This document shows positions 8,574 through 16,619 of a DNA stretch of 64,000 nucleotides, piece by piece. Every line of letters starts with the position of its first letter. Within the stretch, counting starts at the first letter, position 1. A program made the translations under genes and the position numbers. Source of the stretch: Paenibacillus bouchesdurhonensis (lineage in GTDB: Bacteria; Bacillota; Bacilli; Paenibacillales; Paenibacillaceae); NCBI RefSeq assembly GCF_900155685.1, contig NZ_LT732548.1:1098033-1162032 (forward strand), read 5' to 3'. Below the pieces are notes generated by a model. That model was not told the DNA's origin and did no database searches. It saw only the letters and a list, made by a program, of their open reading frames with translations.

Positions 8574-8912
8574 ATGGAATTAATGATGTCTATTGCTGTT
8601 GGCATATTGTTCATGATTGGAGTATATCTCATCCTATCCAGGAGCCTGCTGCGCATCATTCTTGGAACATCGCTTCTCACGCATGCCGTTCATTTACTTC
8701 TGCTGACGATGGCACGTTTGAAAAAAGGAGCGCCGCCGCTGCTTGGCGAGCAGGCTTCCGCCTATACAGATCCAATTCCGGCGGCGCTTATTTTAACATC
8801 AATTGTAATTAGCTTTGGGGTAACGTCCTTCTTCTTTGTACTTGCCTACAAATCGTATCAAAAATTAAAGACGGACGATATGGAGCAGTTAAGGGGGGAT
8901 GAAGGTGAATAA
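8574..8912 (+). CDS. mrpC: Na+/H+ antiporter subunit MrpC
   Basis: 112 residues with three predicted membrane segments, homologous to complex I NuoK. The motif TSIVISFGVTSFFFVLAY and the DPIPAALILT stretch are typical of MrpC. The start lies two bases after the mrpAB stop, and the end overlaps mrpD, so translation is coupled. Confidence 0.93.
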   Translation: MELMMSIAVGILFMIGVYLILSRSLLRIILGTSLLTHAVHLLLLTMARLKKGAPPLLGEQASAYTDPIPAALILTSIVISFGVTSFFFVLAYKSYQKLKTDDMEQLRGDEGE

Positions 8913-10383
8913 TTTACTCGTGTTTCCGTTAATGATTCCCCTGTTGACTGCGGTAGCTCTTATTTTTAGTCATAACCGGGTCGTGCTTCAAAGATGGATT
9001 AATGCCACGGGAGCGATTCTGAATGTCGTTGCAGCCGCCTTGATTGTTCGCCAGGTAAGACTGGACGGTATTCAGACTTTATATATGGGGGGATGGACTC
9101 CGCCCTACGGGATCGTATTTACCGCGGATATGCTGGCGTCGCTGCTTGTTCTGACGACCACGGTGCTTAGCACGGCCTGTTTATTCTATGCCTTCGGCAG
9201 CATTGGTCAAGAGAGGGAGCGGCATTATTTTCATCCGTTCTTTCAGTTTTTGATCGTAGGCGTGAACGGGTCGTTCTTGACGGGGGACTTATTTAACCTG
9301 TTTGTCTGCTTCGAGGTTATGCTGATCGCATCTTATGCTTTGATCGTACTTGGCGGCACGAAACGGCAGCTGAGAGAAACCTTGAAATATATTCTGATCA
9401 ATATCGTGTCTTCCAGCTTCTTTGTGGCAGGAATTGCCTACTTATATGGGGTTGTCGGGACGCTGAATATGGCCCATTTATCACTTCGTGTAGCAGAGGT
9501 AGGACAGGGCGGGGTACTTAATGTGATCGCCGTATTGTTCTTAATTGTATTTGCGCTCAAGGCCGGTCTATTCTTGTTCTTCTGGCTGCCGGGCTCGTAC
9601 AGTGCTCCCCCAACGGCCGTAAAGGCTTTGTTCGGCGCGCTCTTGACCAAGGTCGGCATCTATGCCATTGCCCGTACCTTCAGTCTGATTTTCTACAACC
9701 AGCCGGAGCTTACTCATTCGCTTATTGGCTGGATGGCGGTATTGACGATGATATTAGGCGGCATCGGCGCGGTCGCTTATTCTGATATTCATCGTATCAT
9801 CAACTATAATGTCGTGATCGGGATTGGCTTTATTTCCTTTGGAATCGCCACGGCTGCCAAGCCTTCTATGGACGGCGTCGTCTTCTATTTAATCCATGAC
9901 ATGATCGCTAAAGCGCTGTTGTTCCTGCTGGGGGGCATGCTCATCAAGGCTGCGGGAACAAGCGATTTACGGCAAATGGGAGGGCTGATCAAGCGATACC
10001 CGCTGCTAGGCTGGATGTTTTTTATTCTGACGCTGGCTTTAGTGGGCGTACCGCCGCTTAGCGGCTTTACGGGCAAGCTGCTGATCATTCAAGGTGGATT
10101 CGCTTCGGGGCATTATGTGTGGACCGGTATAGCCCTGGCATCCAGCTTGATCGTTCTGTACTCTTTAATGAAAATATTCTTAGGGGCATTTTATGGCGAT
10201 GAGCAGCCTGCCGCTGCGAAGGAGCCTGTTCGGTTAAGGGGACTGAGCGCTGCAGCTGCCGTACTATTCGCATTTATCCTCGTAATCGGTATCGGCTCTG
10301 AATGGGTATACTCGTATGTGTCTCAGGCCGGGGATGTTCTGGCGAGTCCTGCTATTTATATAGATGCCGTGCTGAAGGAGTAG
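8905..10383 (+). CDS. mrpD: Na+/H+ antiporter subunit MrpD
   Basis: 492 residues if GTG at 8905 is used. A second NuoL/M/N-type antiporter subunit, with about 14 membrane helices. Motifs are LFVCFEVMLIASYALIVLGG and FFWLPGSYSAPPTAVKALFG. The GTG at 8905 lies six bases after GGGGGG. The in-frame ATG at 8899 directly abuts that site and is less likely, but would add only two residues. The gene overlaps mrpC. Confidence 0.94.
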   Translation: MNNLLVFPLMIPLLTAVALIFSHNRVVLQRWINATGAILNVVAAALIVRQVRLDGIQTLYMGGWTPPYGIVFTADMLASLLVLTTTVLSTACLFYAFGSIGQERERHYFHPFFQFLIVGVNGSFLTGDLFNLFVCFEVMLIASYALIVLGGTKRQLRETLKYILINIVSSSFFVAGIAYLYGVVGTLNMAHLSLRVAEVGQGGVLNVIAVLFLIVFALKAGLFLFFWLPGSYSAPPTAVKALFGALLTKVGIYAIARTFSLIFYNQPELTHSLIGWMAVLTMILGGIGAVAYSDIHRIINYNVVIGIGFISFGIATAAKPSMDGVVFYLIHDMIAKALLFLLGGMLIKAAGTSDLRQMGGLIKRYPLLGWMFFILTLALVGVPPLSGFTGKLLIIQGGFASGHYVWTGIALASSLIVLYSLMKIFLGAFYGDEQPAAAKEPVRLRGLSAAAAVLFAFILVIGIGSEWVYSYVSQAGDVLASPAIYIDAVLKE

Positions 10384-10388
10384 ATGAA

Positions 10389-10865
10389 ATGGCAATTCAA
10401 ATTTTATTAAACTTCCTAATCGCTGTGGTGTGGATGTTCCTTAACAATAATTGGTCGGCGTCCGGGGGGATCGTCGGTTATGTCGTGGGCTTGGCTCTGA
10501 TCGGCATGTTCAGCCGCTTCTGGCCGCAGGGCATCTACATGAGGAAGGTATGGTCTATCCTTAAGCTGCTTGTCCTGTTTATAAAAGAGCTATTTAAATC
10601 CAGCTTCGTGGTCATGGGTCAGGTTATTTCTCCAAAGCTGAACATTCGGCCAGGCATATTCAGTTATACCACCGAGTTGACGAGCGATTGGGAAGTAACC
10701 ATACTAGCGAACCTGATTACACTTACGCCTGGGACATTAACGATTGATGTATCAAGGGATGGCTCCACATTGTATATCCATGCGATGGACATTGATGATG
10801 TAGATGAGCTATGCAGTCAGATTAGAAGCACATTTGAAAAAGCCATCATGGAGGTGACGAGATGA
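10389..10865 (+). CDS. mrpE: Na+/H+ antiporter subunit MrpE
   Basis: 158 residues with two N-terminal membrane segments and a cytoplasmic domain. It has the family's conserved end region (LANLITLTPGTLTIDVSRDG, then YIHAMDID). The ATG at 10389 has GAAGGAG eight bases upstream, inside the end of mrpD. A longer reading from 10302 would overlap mrpD by 80 bases without benefit. Confidence 0.93.
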   Translation: MAIQILLNFLIAVVWMFLNNNWSASGGIVGYVVGLALIGMFSRFWPQGIYMRKVWSILKLLVLFIKELFKSSFVVMGQVISPKLNIRPGIFSYTTELTSDWEVTILANLITLTPGTLTIDVSRDGSTLYIHAMDIDDVDELCSQIRSTFEKAIMEVTR

Positions 10866-11155
10866 TTAACGGATTATTGTTCGCTGCGCTCGTAATTATA
10901 TCGTTTGCGATACTCGGCTGCCTGTATCGTTTAATGAAGGGGCCTTCTATGGCAGACCGCATTACATCGCTCGATACGATCGGCATCAATTTACTGGCCA
11001 TGGTAGCTGTGCTCTGTATGCTAATGAGGACGGAAGCGTATTTCGAAATCATTCTTCTGATTGGTATTCTTTCATTTATAGGAACGACGGCCTTTGCCAG
11101 ATATATTGAACGAGGCGTGGTTATTGAACAGGGAGGTGAAGACGGTGATCGGTGA
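10862..11155 (+). CDS. mrpF: Na+/H+ antiporter subunit MrpF
   Basis: 97 residues, three membrane helices. The family motif RLMKGPSMADRITSLDTIG is present. The start overlaps the mrpE stop by four bases (ATGA), which shows translational coupling. Confidence 0.93.
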   Translation: MINGLLFAALVIISFAILGCLYRLMKGPSMADRITSLDTIGINLLAMVAVLCMLMRTEAYFEIILLIGILSFIGTTAFARYIERGVVIEQGGEDGDR

Positions 11156-11504
11156 GCTTCTGATCGGTTTGCTCGTCCTATTTGGAGCGGTGGTCAGCGC
11201 GTTGAGCGCCTTTGGGCTTGTGCGGCTCCCTGACGCATACATGCGATCCCATGCGGCAACGAAAAGCACAACGCTGGGCGTATTATGCATTTTGTGCGGT
11301 GCGTTTTTATACTTTATGTTCTCTTTGGAGCATGTGAGCGCCAAGCTGCTGCTCGGCATTGTCTTTGTCTTCATAACCGCGCCTGTAGGAGGGCATTTGA
11401 ACGGCAGGGCCGCTCATCGGACAGGGGTGCCTTTGTGGAAGGACAGCGTACGTGACGACTTAAGCGAGGCGATGAGACGGGAGCAGGAGAAGGAGAAGGA
11501 GTAG
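11145..11504 (+). CDS. mrpG: Na+/H+ antiporter subunit MrpG
   Basis: 119 residues, three membrane helices. Family motifs are GLVRLPDAYMRSHAATKSTT and TAPVGGHLNGRAAHRTG. The GTG at 11145 is chosen because GGGAGG lies upstream at the normal distance. The start overlaps mrpF by eleven bases. It is the last gene of the operon, and its charged tail contains an EKEKE repeat. Confidence 0.92.
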   Translation: MIGELLIGLLVLFGAVVSALSAFGLVRLPDAYMRSHAATKSTTLGVLCILCGAFLYFMFSLEHVSAKLLLGIVFVFITAPVGGHLNGRAAHRTGVPLWKDSVRDDLSEAMRREQEKEKE

Positions 11505-11666
11505 TAGATTATTCCGCTCTATAAAACAATATCTGCGGGGGATATAATAGGATCAAGCGATGCGATAGGAGTAGCAGAAAAAGAAAGTCGGCAGAACTTA
11601 TAGTACCTTTGGAAGCTACAAATTGCCAAGGTACTACAAGGGCCGTTAGACGTTGTAAATCAGATA

Positions 11667-11703
11667 AGCCTGCCCCAATTTAACGGGGGCAGGCTGTTGC
11701 TAT
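11667..11703 (+). terminator. Probable terminator after mrp
   Basis: AGCCTGCCCC (11667-11676) pairs perfectly with GGGGCAGGCT (11686-11695), loop of nine bases, followed by the modest T-run GTTGCTATTT. The stem is strong and the tail weak. Confidence 0.6.
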
Positions 11704-11743
11704 TTCCAAAGTGCAAAGTCTCGGCCAGCCCATGGTTATCAAG

Positions 11744-11771
11744 AGTCCTAAGCCGTACTCGACTTAGGTCT
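11744..11771 (+). promoter_or_regulatory. Candidate LiaR operator
   Basis: AGTCCTAAG (11744-11752) and CTTAGGTCT (11763-11771) form an inverted repeat with 8 of 9 positions matching and a ten-base spacer. It lies about 30-50 bases upstream of a possible promoter (TTGAAT at 11799, TACAAT at 11820, spacer only 15). Half-sites with AGTCC/GACT are in the style of LiaR/VraR sites. Autoregulation by the LiaR encoded in this operon is inferred. Confidence 0.5.
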
Positions 11772-11867
11772 AGGATGAAAAACCGTCCGTAGTCCGTTTT
11801 GAATAAATGCTTTTCCACCTACAATAAGGACATAAGGTTGAAACTTAAGAAAGGCGGTGATGGATAA

Positions 11868-12167
11868 ATGAGAACAAATCGATCGAGCGGCTTCGCAATC
11901 GTGCTTATTGTTCTGGGAGCATTGATCCTGTTGGGCAAGCTTACTCCGCTGCTGGGAAGTCTTTTCGGACTGCTGTTCGCAGTAGCATTGATCGGTCTTG
12001 GTTACTATGGTATTCGCCGGGGCAACGCTTTTTTTGGATGGATCGTCCTGTTCTTTGGGATCATATCCTTAATGAACAAATTGGCCTGGCTCATCGTACC
12101 AGCAATCGGGATCGGCTTAATCCTCTTCGGCATTTATTCACTGAATGGAAGACGTCGGGGGTATTGA
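11868..12167 (+). CDS. Small membrane protein, LiaI/LiaF-N-like
   Basis: 99 residues, almost entirely hydrophobic with about four short membrane segments separated by glycines, ending NGRRRGY. It resembles the N-terminal membrane half of LiaF and takes the position of LiaI at the head of a Lia operon. In Bacillus, LiaI anchors the PspA-like LiaH at the membrane under envelope stress. A similar role for the PspA proteins encoded downstream is inference. The ATG at 11868 has AAAGGCGG upstream. Confidence 0.65.
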   Translation: MRTNRSSGFAIVLIVLGALILLGKLTPLLGSLFGLLFAVALIGLGYYGIRRGNAFFGWIVLFFGIISLMNKLAWLIVPAIGIGLILFGIYSLNGRRRGY

Positions 12168-12221
12168 TCACATATATCGAATAATGATGATGACCGAATT
12201 GGTTAGGAGGGATGGGATGTC

Positions 12222-12896
12222 ATGAGTGTATTTCGTCGAGTACGGGATATTACGGTAGCTAATTTAAATGAACGATTAGAACAGTCTCAAGATCCGGTGC
12301 GGTTGATCGATCAATTCCTGATCGAGACCCGTCAGGAGATTGCCGAGGCAGAGAAGCTGCATCAGCAGTATGCGGGGCATACAAAGCAATTGAAGCAGCA
12401 AGTGGATCAGGCCAAGGTGATGCGCGACCGAAGGGAAGAGCAGGCGCTGCTTGCCCTTAAAGCCGAGGAAGAGCATTTGGCAAAGCTAGCTTTGCAGGAG
12501 AAAATGCTCTACGAGGAGAAGATCGAGCAGTATTCCGGATTGTATGCTCAGAGCCTGGAATCTTTGCAGGAATTAGAAAGCCAACTGAATGAATTAAAAA
12601 CGGAATATCAAGTGGTATACAGCAAGCGGCAGTATTATTATGCCAGAATGGAGACGCTCCGTTTGCAGCAGCGTATGAACCAGCGGATGAGTGGGTACGG
12701 TACACAAGACGTGCCAAAAATGTTCCACCGCTTGGAAGACCGGGTATCCGATATGGAGTGGGAAGCCCGCAGCCTTCGCGATCTGAAAAGATCAGGCCAG
12801 GATATTATGAACCATGCCGGATCGGTTCTGCAATCGACTTTGGAACAGGAGCTCTCCCGTTTGAAGCAGAAGCTGAATAACAAAGGAGAGGAGTAA
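12222..12896 (+). CDS. PspA/IM30 family protein (first copy, LiaH-like)
   Basis: 224 residues. A phage-shock PspA/IM30 protein: the N-terminal amphipathic segment (SVFRRVRDITVANLNERLEQ) is followed by a long coiled coil to about 190. The family forms ESCRT-III-like ring or rod assemblies on stressed membranes. The motif EDPVxLIDQ appears here as QDPVRLIDQFL. The start has TAGGAGGG ten bases upstream. It is five bases from the PspC-domain gene. It differs clearly from the second PspA copy at 13405, so this is not a recent duplication. Confidence 0.88.
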   Translation: MSVFRRVRDITVANLNERLEQSQDPVRLIDQFLIETRQEIAEAEKLHQQYAGHTKQLKQQVDQAKVMRDRREEQALLALKAEEEHLAKLALQEKMLYEEKIEQYSGLYAQSLESLQELESQLNELKTEYQVVYSKRQYYYARMETLRLQQRMNQRMSGYGTQDVPKMFHRLEDRVSDMEWEARSLRDLKRSGQDIMNHAGSVLQSTLEQELSRLKQKLNNKGEE

Positions 12897-12901
12897 GACC
12901 G

Positions 12902-13402
12902 ATGGGAACTCTATACCGTTCCAGACGTGATCGTTGGTTCAGCGGCCTGATTGGCGGGCTAGGCGAATACTTCGGCATTAGCGTTACCGGACTTCGCTTA
13001 CTAATGATATTTAGTGTATTCATTACTGGCGGAACAACGATTCTGATTTATTTGATCGCATCGCTTGTCATTTCCAAGGAGCCTTACATTCCTCGCGATC
13101 CATACGGCGGGGGCTGGCAAAACGGCCACGGGGGGCACGGCGGGCACGGGTACGGCAATCCAGGCGGTCATGGAGGCCATGGGTACGGTAATCCGGGCAA
13201 CCACCAGCACCGCGAACCGCAATATGCCGATCCGCGCTACAACGATCCGCATTATCAGCAGCAGCAGCAATCCGCATTTGGCGGCAATGCATCGAATTTG
13301 GATTCGATGATGGAGGATATTGAGAAGAAGGCTATGGAAAAAGAGCTCGAGGAGCTCCGTAGAAAATTATCAAAATATGAGAACGAGAAGGGAGATAAAT
13401 AA
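12902..13402 (+). CDS. PspC-domain membrane protein with Gly/His-rich repeats
   Basis: 166 residues in three parts. Residues 1-60 are a PspC domain ([22 protein letters not shown], then one membrane helix [18 protein letters not shown]). Residues about 70-125 are a low-complexity linker with a repeated [11 protein letters not shown] unit, then [23 protein letters not shown]. Residues 130-166 form a charged coiled coil ([19 protein letters not shown]). PspC proteins sense or anchor PspA at the membrane, and placing one between two pspA genes suggests direct interaction. The histidine-rich linker could bind metal; this is speculative. Confidence 0.85.
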   Translation: MGTLYRSRRDRWFSGLIGGLGEYFGISVTGLRLLMIFSVFITGGTTILIYLIASLVISKEPYIPRDPYGGGWQNGHGGHGGHGYGNPGGHGGHGYGNPGNHQHREPQYADPRYNDPHYQQQQQSAFGGNASNLDSMMEDIEKKAMEKELEELRRKLSKYENEKGDK

Positions 13403-13404
13403 CG

Positions 13405-14112
13405 ATGGGAGTATTCAAAAGAATTAAAGACATTACGAAGGCGTCTGTCAATGATATGCTAGATAAAGTCGAGGATCCAGTAGTGATGCTCAATCAATAC
13501 CTGCGCGACATGGAGGCTGAAATCCGTGACGCAGAGGTAACTGTAGCGAAGCAAATGGCGAACGAGCGCAGAATGAAGCATCGTCTAGAAGAGGCGATCC
13601 GCATTTCTGCACAAAGAGAGAGCCAGGCTGAAGCTGCACTGATGAATGGTCAAGAGGAAGTAGCCCGCAAGCTGCTGGAAGAGAAAATCCTGTATGATCA
13701 GAAGCAAGTGGAATTCAGCGACCTGCATGCTCAATCCGAAGCACAAGCACTAGAGCTCAAGCAGCAGCTTCATGATATGAAGGATGAATTCTACAAACTG
13801 CGCAACAAACGCAACGAACTGGTCAGCCGTGCGCAAATGGCCAAAGCCAGAAAACAAATGTCTCAAATCAATACGCTCAATACGATTGAAAGCGGCAGTG
13901 CTTCCTTAGGCTTCCACCGGATGGAAGAGAAAATTATGCAACTGGAAGCTGAAGCAGAGGTAGCCGGTATCGGTTATCGCAGCGTAAGCAGCTCTACTTC
14001 CTCCTACATCAGCCCGGCGGATGCCGAGAAGCAGGTTAAGGTGGATGAGCAACTGGAAGCTCTGAAAGCTAAGCTCAACCCTTCTGCTAAACGCGAGGAA
14101 AGCAAGGAATAA
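13405..14112 (+). CDS. PspA/IM30 family protein (second copy)
   Basis: 235 residues. An N-terminal amphipathic helix ([18 protein letters not shown]) and motif [14 protein letters not shown] are followed by a continuous coiled coil to about 180 and a serine-rich tail ([16 protein letters not shown]). It is closer to the general PspA/YvqH type than the first copy. The gene starts three bases after the PspC gene stop and is clearly co-transcribed. Likely a membrane-protecting scaffold acting with the PspC and LiaI-like proteins. Confidence 0.88.
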   Translation: MGVFKRIKDITKASVNDMLDKVEDPVVMLNQYLRDMEAEIRDAEVTVAKQMANERRMKHRLEEAIRISAQRESQAEAALMNGQEEVARKLLEEKILYDQKQVEFSDLHAQSEAQALELKQQLHDMKDEFYKLRNKRNELVSRAQMAKARKQMSQINTLNTIESGSASLGFHRMEEKIMQLEAEAEVAGIGYRSVSSSTSSYISPADAEKQVKVDEQLEALKAKLNPSAKREESKE

Positions 14113-14236
14113 CAGCTACACGACTACAGGACATTGTGATATGCTATGTAATGGTCAAGCCATGCGGTATGAATATTTATACTGTTATGGCTTTTCCACT
14201 TACAATCTCACATATGAACTGATCTGGAGGTGCGGC

Positions 14237-14887
14237 ATGGATAGGCATAGAAGCTTGTTGGCCATCGGATTGATCGGACTTGGCGTATTTATCATCTTCG
14301 GCCAGTGGCTGAGCTTTTTTACCATCGTCGCGATTTTAATACTAGGCTTCGGCATTTATAAAATCCGTCTTGGTGATGACGTAAAAATCGGCTATATTTT
14401 GCTGGCGATTGGCGGCGGTATGATTCTGCTGCATAATTTTATGCTAGTGGTCGCCATATTGATGATTTCACTTGGATTGTACTATGCCAAGATGAAGAAG
14501 ATGCATCCGGTAAACAACCTTGTTCAAAAGCAAAACGTGACATCCAGCATTCATTGGGATCGTGATCCATGGACGCTGCGTAATACCAGCATGTGGCATG
14601 TGCTCGGGGAAGTGAACATCGACCTGTCGCTCGCTATGGTAGATGATCAAGACAATGTGCTGATGTTCCAGGGGGTCGTCGGTGACATCGATTTGATCGT
14701 ATCTGAAGACTACGGCGTAGAGATTGAAGCGTTTGTTCTGTTCGGACAGATCGATTTCAGCGAGGTGAAGGAGACCGGGATGCTGAATCGTATCTATTGG
14801 AAGTCTCCAAACTATGAACAACGCGATCAAAAAGTGAAAATTATTATTTCCTACCTCGTAGGAAATGTCGATATACATTTAACTTAA
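14237..14887 (+). CDS. liaF: LiaF-like inhibitor of the LiaRS system
   Basis: 216 residues. The first 100 hold four short membrane helices (LLAIGLIGLGVFIIFGQWLS and following). The C-terminal half is the cell-wall-active antibiotics response domain (VLGEVNIDLSLAM, VGDIDLIVSEDYGVEIEA, YLVGNVDIHLT). In Bacillus, LiaF keeps LiaS silent without stress. The ATG at 14237 has CTGGAGG six bases before it. A longer reading to 14141 has no ribosome binding site. The 124-base gap after the second pspA gene may hold a second promoter, so liaFSR may also be transcribed alone. Confidence 0.9.
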   Translation: MDRHRSLLAIGLIGLGVFIIFGQWLSFFTIVAILILGFGIYKIRLGDDVKIGYILLAIGGGMILLHNFMLVVAILMISLGLYYAKMKKMHPVNNLVQKQNVTSSIHWDRDPWTLRNTSMWHVLGEVNIDLSLAMVDDQDNVLMFQGVVGDIDLIVSEDYGVEIEAFVLFGQIDFSEVKETGMLNRIYWKSPNYEQRDQKVKIIISYLVGNVDIHLT

Positions 14888-14907
14888 TCACAGGAGGATT
14901 GACCACC

Positions 14908-15981
14908 ATGAGAAAGAAAAAACCGTCCAACATGGTATCTCGCAGTATGCGGGATGGGATCCTCCTGTCTTTTGTGCTGCTTGCAGGCATCATCTATGTT
15001 CTATATACATATGGGTACTTCATACCGATAGCCTCATGGAAAATCGGTATCCAGGCCGGACTGACATTGCTGACGCTGCTCCTTGTGATCGGGGCGGTAT
15101 ATGGATTCTTTCAGGGCTACCGCGCCAAGCGAAGGATTGATTTGCTGCGTGATTCCTTGCTGCAGTGGGAGAAGGGAAATCAGACGGGAACGGTGCCTAA
15201 GCTGGGGGAAGATGAGCTGGGCCGGCTTGGGCAACAGCTGGAGAGAATCGGAAAACGTTGGGAGGAGCAGGTAACCTCCTTGCAGCGTTTGTCTACGCAT
15301 AATGCCCAATTGGCTGAGCAGGCGCGGGTGTCGGCGATCGTTGAGGAGCGGCAGAGGCTGGCCCGCGAGCTGCATGATGCGGTTTCCCAGCAATTGTTCG
15401 CTATATCGATGACAGCGACGGCGGTAGGCCGTACTTTGGAGAAGGATTTCGACAAGGCCCAGCGGCAGGTAGAGCTGATTGAAGAGATGGCTTCTGTCGC
15501 CCAATCTGAAATGAGAGCCTTGCTGCTGCATCTCCGTCCGGTTTATTTGGAGGGCAAGGAGCTGTCGCAAGGGCTGCTTGAGCTCGTACGCGAGCTCAAG
15601 ACGAAGGTGCCTATGGATTTGACGTTGGAGATCGATGAAGACCTGAAGCTTAGCAAAGGAATTGAGAATCATTTATTCCGTATCATTCAGGAAGCGATGT
15701 CGAATACGCTGCGCCATGCCAAGGCAGATAAGATGGAAATTCGCATTCATCGGAGAGCCGAGACCGTCAAGGTCATTCTTCGTGACAATGGCGTCGGGTT
15801 TGAACTGGACGAGAAGAAGCAGGCCTCCTACGGCTTATCCACGATGCAGGAGCGCGTGCTCGAGATCGGCGGCTCAATCCAATTTATAACTGCACCGGGC
15901 AAAGGGACGCGGATTGAGATTACGGTACCGCTGATGACCGAAGAGAGTGGAGGGGAGGAGTATCATGGAGATGGACAATGA
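14908..15981 (+). CDS. liaS: LiaS-like sensor histidine kinase
   Basis: 357 residues. Two N-terminal membrane helices (about 15-36 and 48-70) with a very short external loop mark an intramembrane-sensing kinase. A HAMP-like/coiled region follows. The HisKA_3 motif ERQRLARELHDAVSQQL carries the phospho-acceptor His156. The HATPase domain shows the N box (FRIIQEAMSNTLRHAKA) and G1 box (LRDNGVGFE). The ATG at 14908 has CAGGAGG ten bases upstream. The TTG at 14899 is too close to that site. The end overlaps liaR. It phosphorylates the response regulator of the same operon. Confidence 0.93.
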   Translation: MRKKKPSNMVSRSMRDGILLSFVLLAGIIYVLYTYGYFIPIASWKIGIQAGLTLLTLLLVIGAVYGFFQGYRAKRRIDLLRDSLLQWEKGNQTGTVPKLGEDELGRLGQQLERIGKRWEEQVTSLQRLSTHNAQLAEQARVSAIVEERQRLARELHDAVSQQLFAISMTATAVGRTLEKDFDKAQRQVELIEEMASVAQSEMRALLLHLRPVYLEGKELSQGLLELVRELKTKVPMDLTLEIDEDLKLSKGIENHLFRIIQEAMSNTLRHAKADKMEIRIHRRAETVKVILRDNGVGFELDEKKQASYGLSTMQERVLEIGGSIQFITAPGKGTRIEITVPLMTEESGGEEYHGDGQ

Positions 15982-16615
15982 TATTAAAGTATTGCTGGTA
16001 GATGATCACGAAATGGTTAGAATCGGCCTGGCTGCCGTGCTTGGTACGGAGGATGGAATAGAAGTGGTCGGCGAGGCCAGCAGTGGAGAGGAAGGCATCC
16101 GGCTGGCTCAGGAATACAAGCCGGACGTCGTACTCATGGATCTTGTGATGGAAGGCATGGATGGAATCGAGACAACGAGGCAGTTGCTTAAGCTCTATCC
16201 TGAATGCAAAGTTATCGTCCTGACGAGTTATTTGGATGATGAGAAAATGTATCCTGTCATCGAGGCAGGCGCGTTCAGTTACCTTCTCAAGACATCCCGA
16301 GCTTCCGAGGTAGCCGACGCTATTCGTGCCGCCGCGCGCGGACAATCTGTTCTGGAGTCTCAGGTAGCATCCAAAATGATGAACCGGTTCAGACAACCGA
16401 AGGCGGAGACCGCAGCCCATGACGAATTAACGGATCGGGAGATGGACGTGCTGCGCTTGCTGGCTCAAGGGAAATCCAATCAGGACATTGCTGACGATTT
16501 GATTATCGGCATTAAAACTGTGAAGTTTCATGTGACGAATATTTTAGCTAAGCTGGGTGTGGAAGACCGCACACAAGCAGCTATTTATGCTTATAAAAAT
16601 GGGCTGGCAGAATAG
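15965..16615 (+). CDS. liaR: LiaR-like response regulator
   Basis: 216 residues, NarL/FixJ family. The receiver domain (1 to about 120) has the acidic pair in LLVDDHEMVR, the phospho-acceptor Asp59 in VLMDLVMEG, and Lys in YLLKTSRA. A LuxR-type helix-turn-helix follows (LTDREMDVLRLLAQGKSNQD). It overlaps the liaS end by 17 bases. It is the last gene of the operon and stops only four bases before the convergent gerC stop. No terminator fits between them. Likely targets include the inverted repeat at 11744-11771. Confidence 0.93.
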   Translation: MEMDNDIKVLLVDDHEMVRIGLAAVLGTEDGIEVVGEASSGEEGIRLAQEYKPDVVLMDLVMEGMDGIETTRQLLKLYPECKVIVLTSYLDDEKMYPVIEAGAFSYLLKTSRASEVADAIRAAARGQSVLESQVASKMMNRFRQPKAETAAHDELTDREMDVLRLLAQGKSNQDIADDLIIGIKTVKFHVTNILAKLGVEDRTQAAIYAYKNGLAE

Positions 16616-16619
16616 TTCT

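Larger units (their letters stand above)
11505..11867 (+). other. Intergenic region between mrp and the Lia operon
   Basis: No gene is seen. It holds a hairpin at 11602-11635 (AGTACCTT/AAGGTACT), a GC-rich hairpin at 11667-11695, an inverted repeat at 11744-11771 and a possible -10 box TACAAT at 11820-11825. The last two look like the control region of the Lia operon. Confidence 0.6.
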
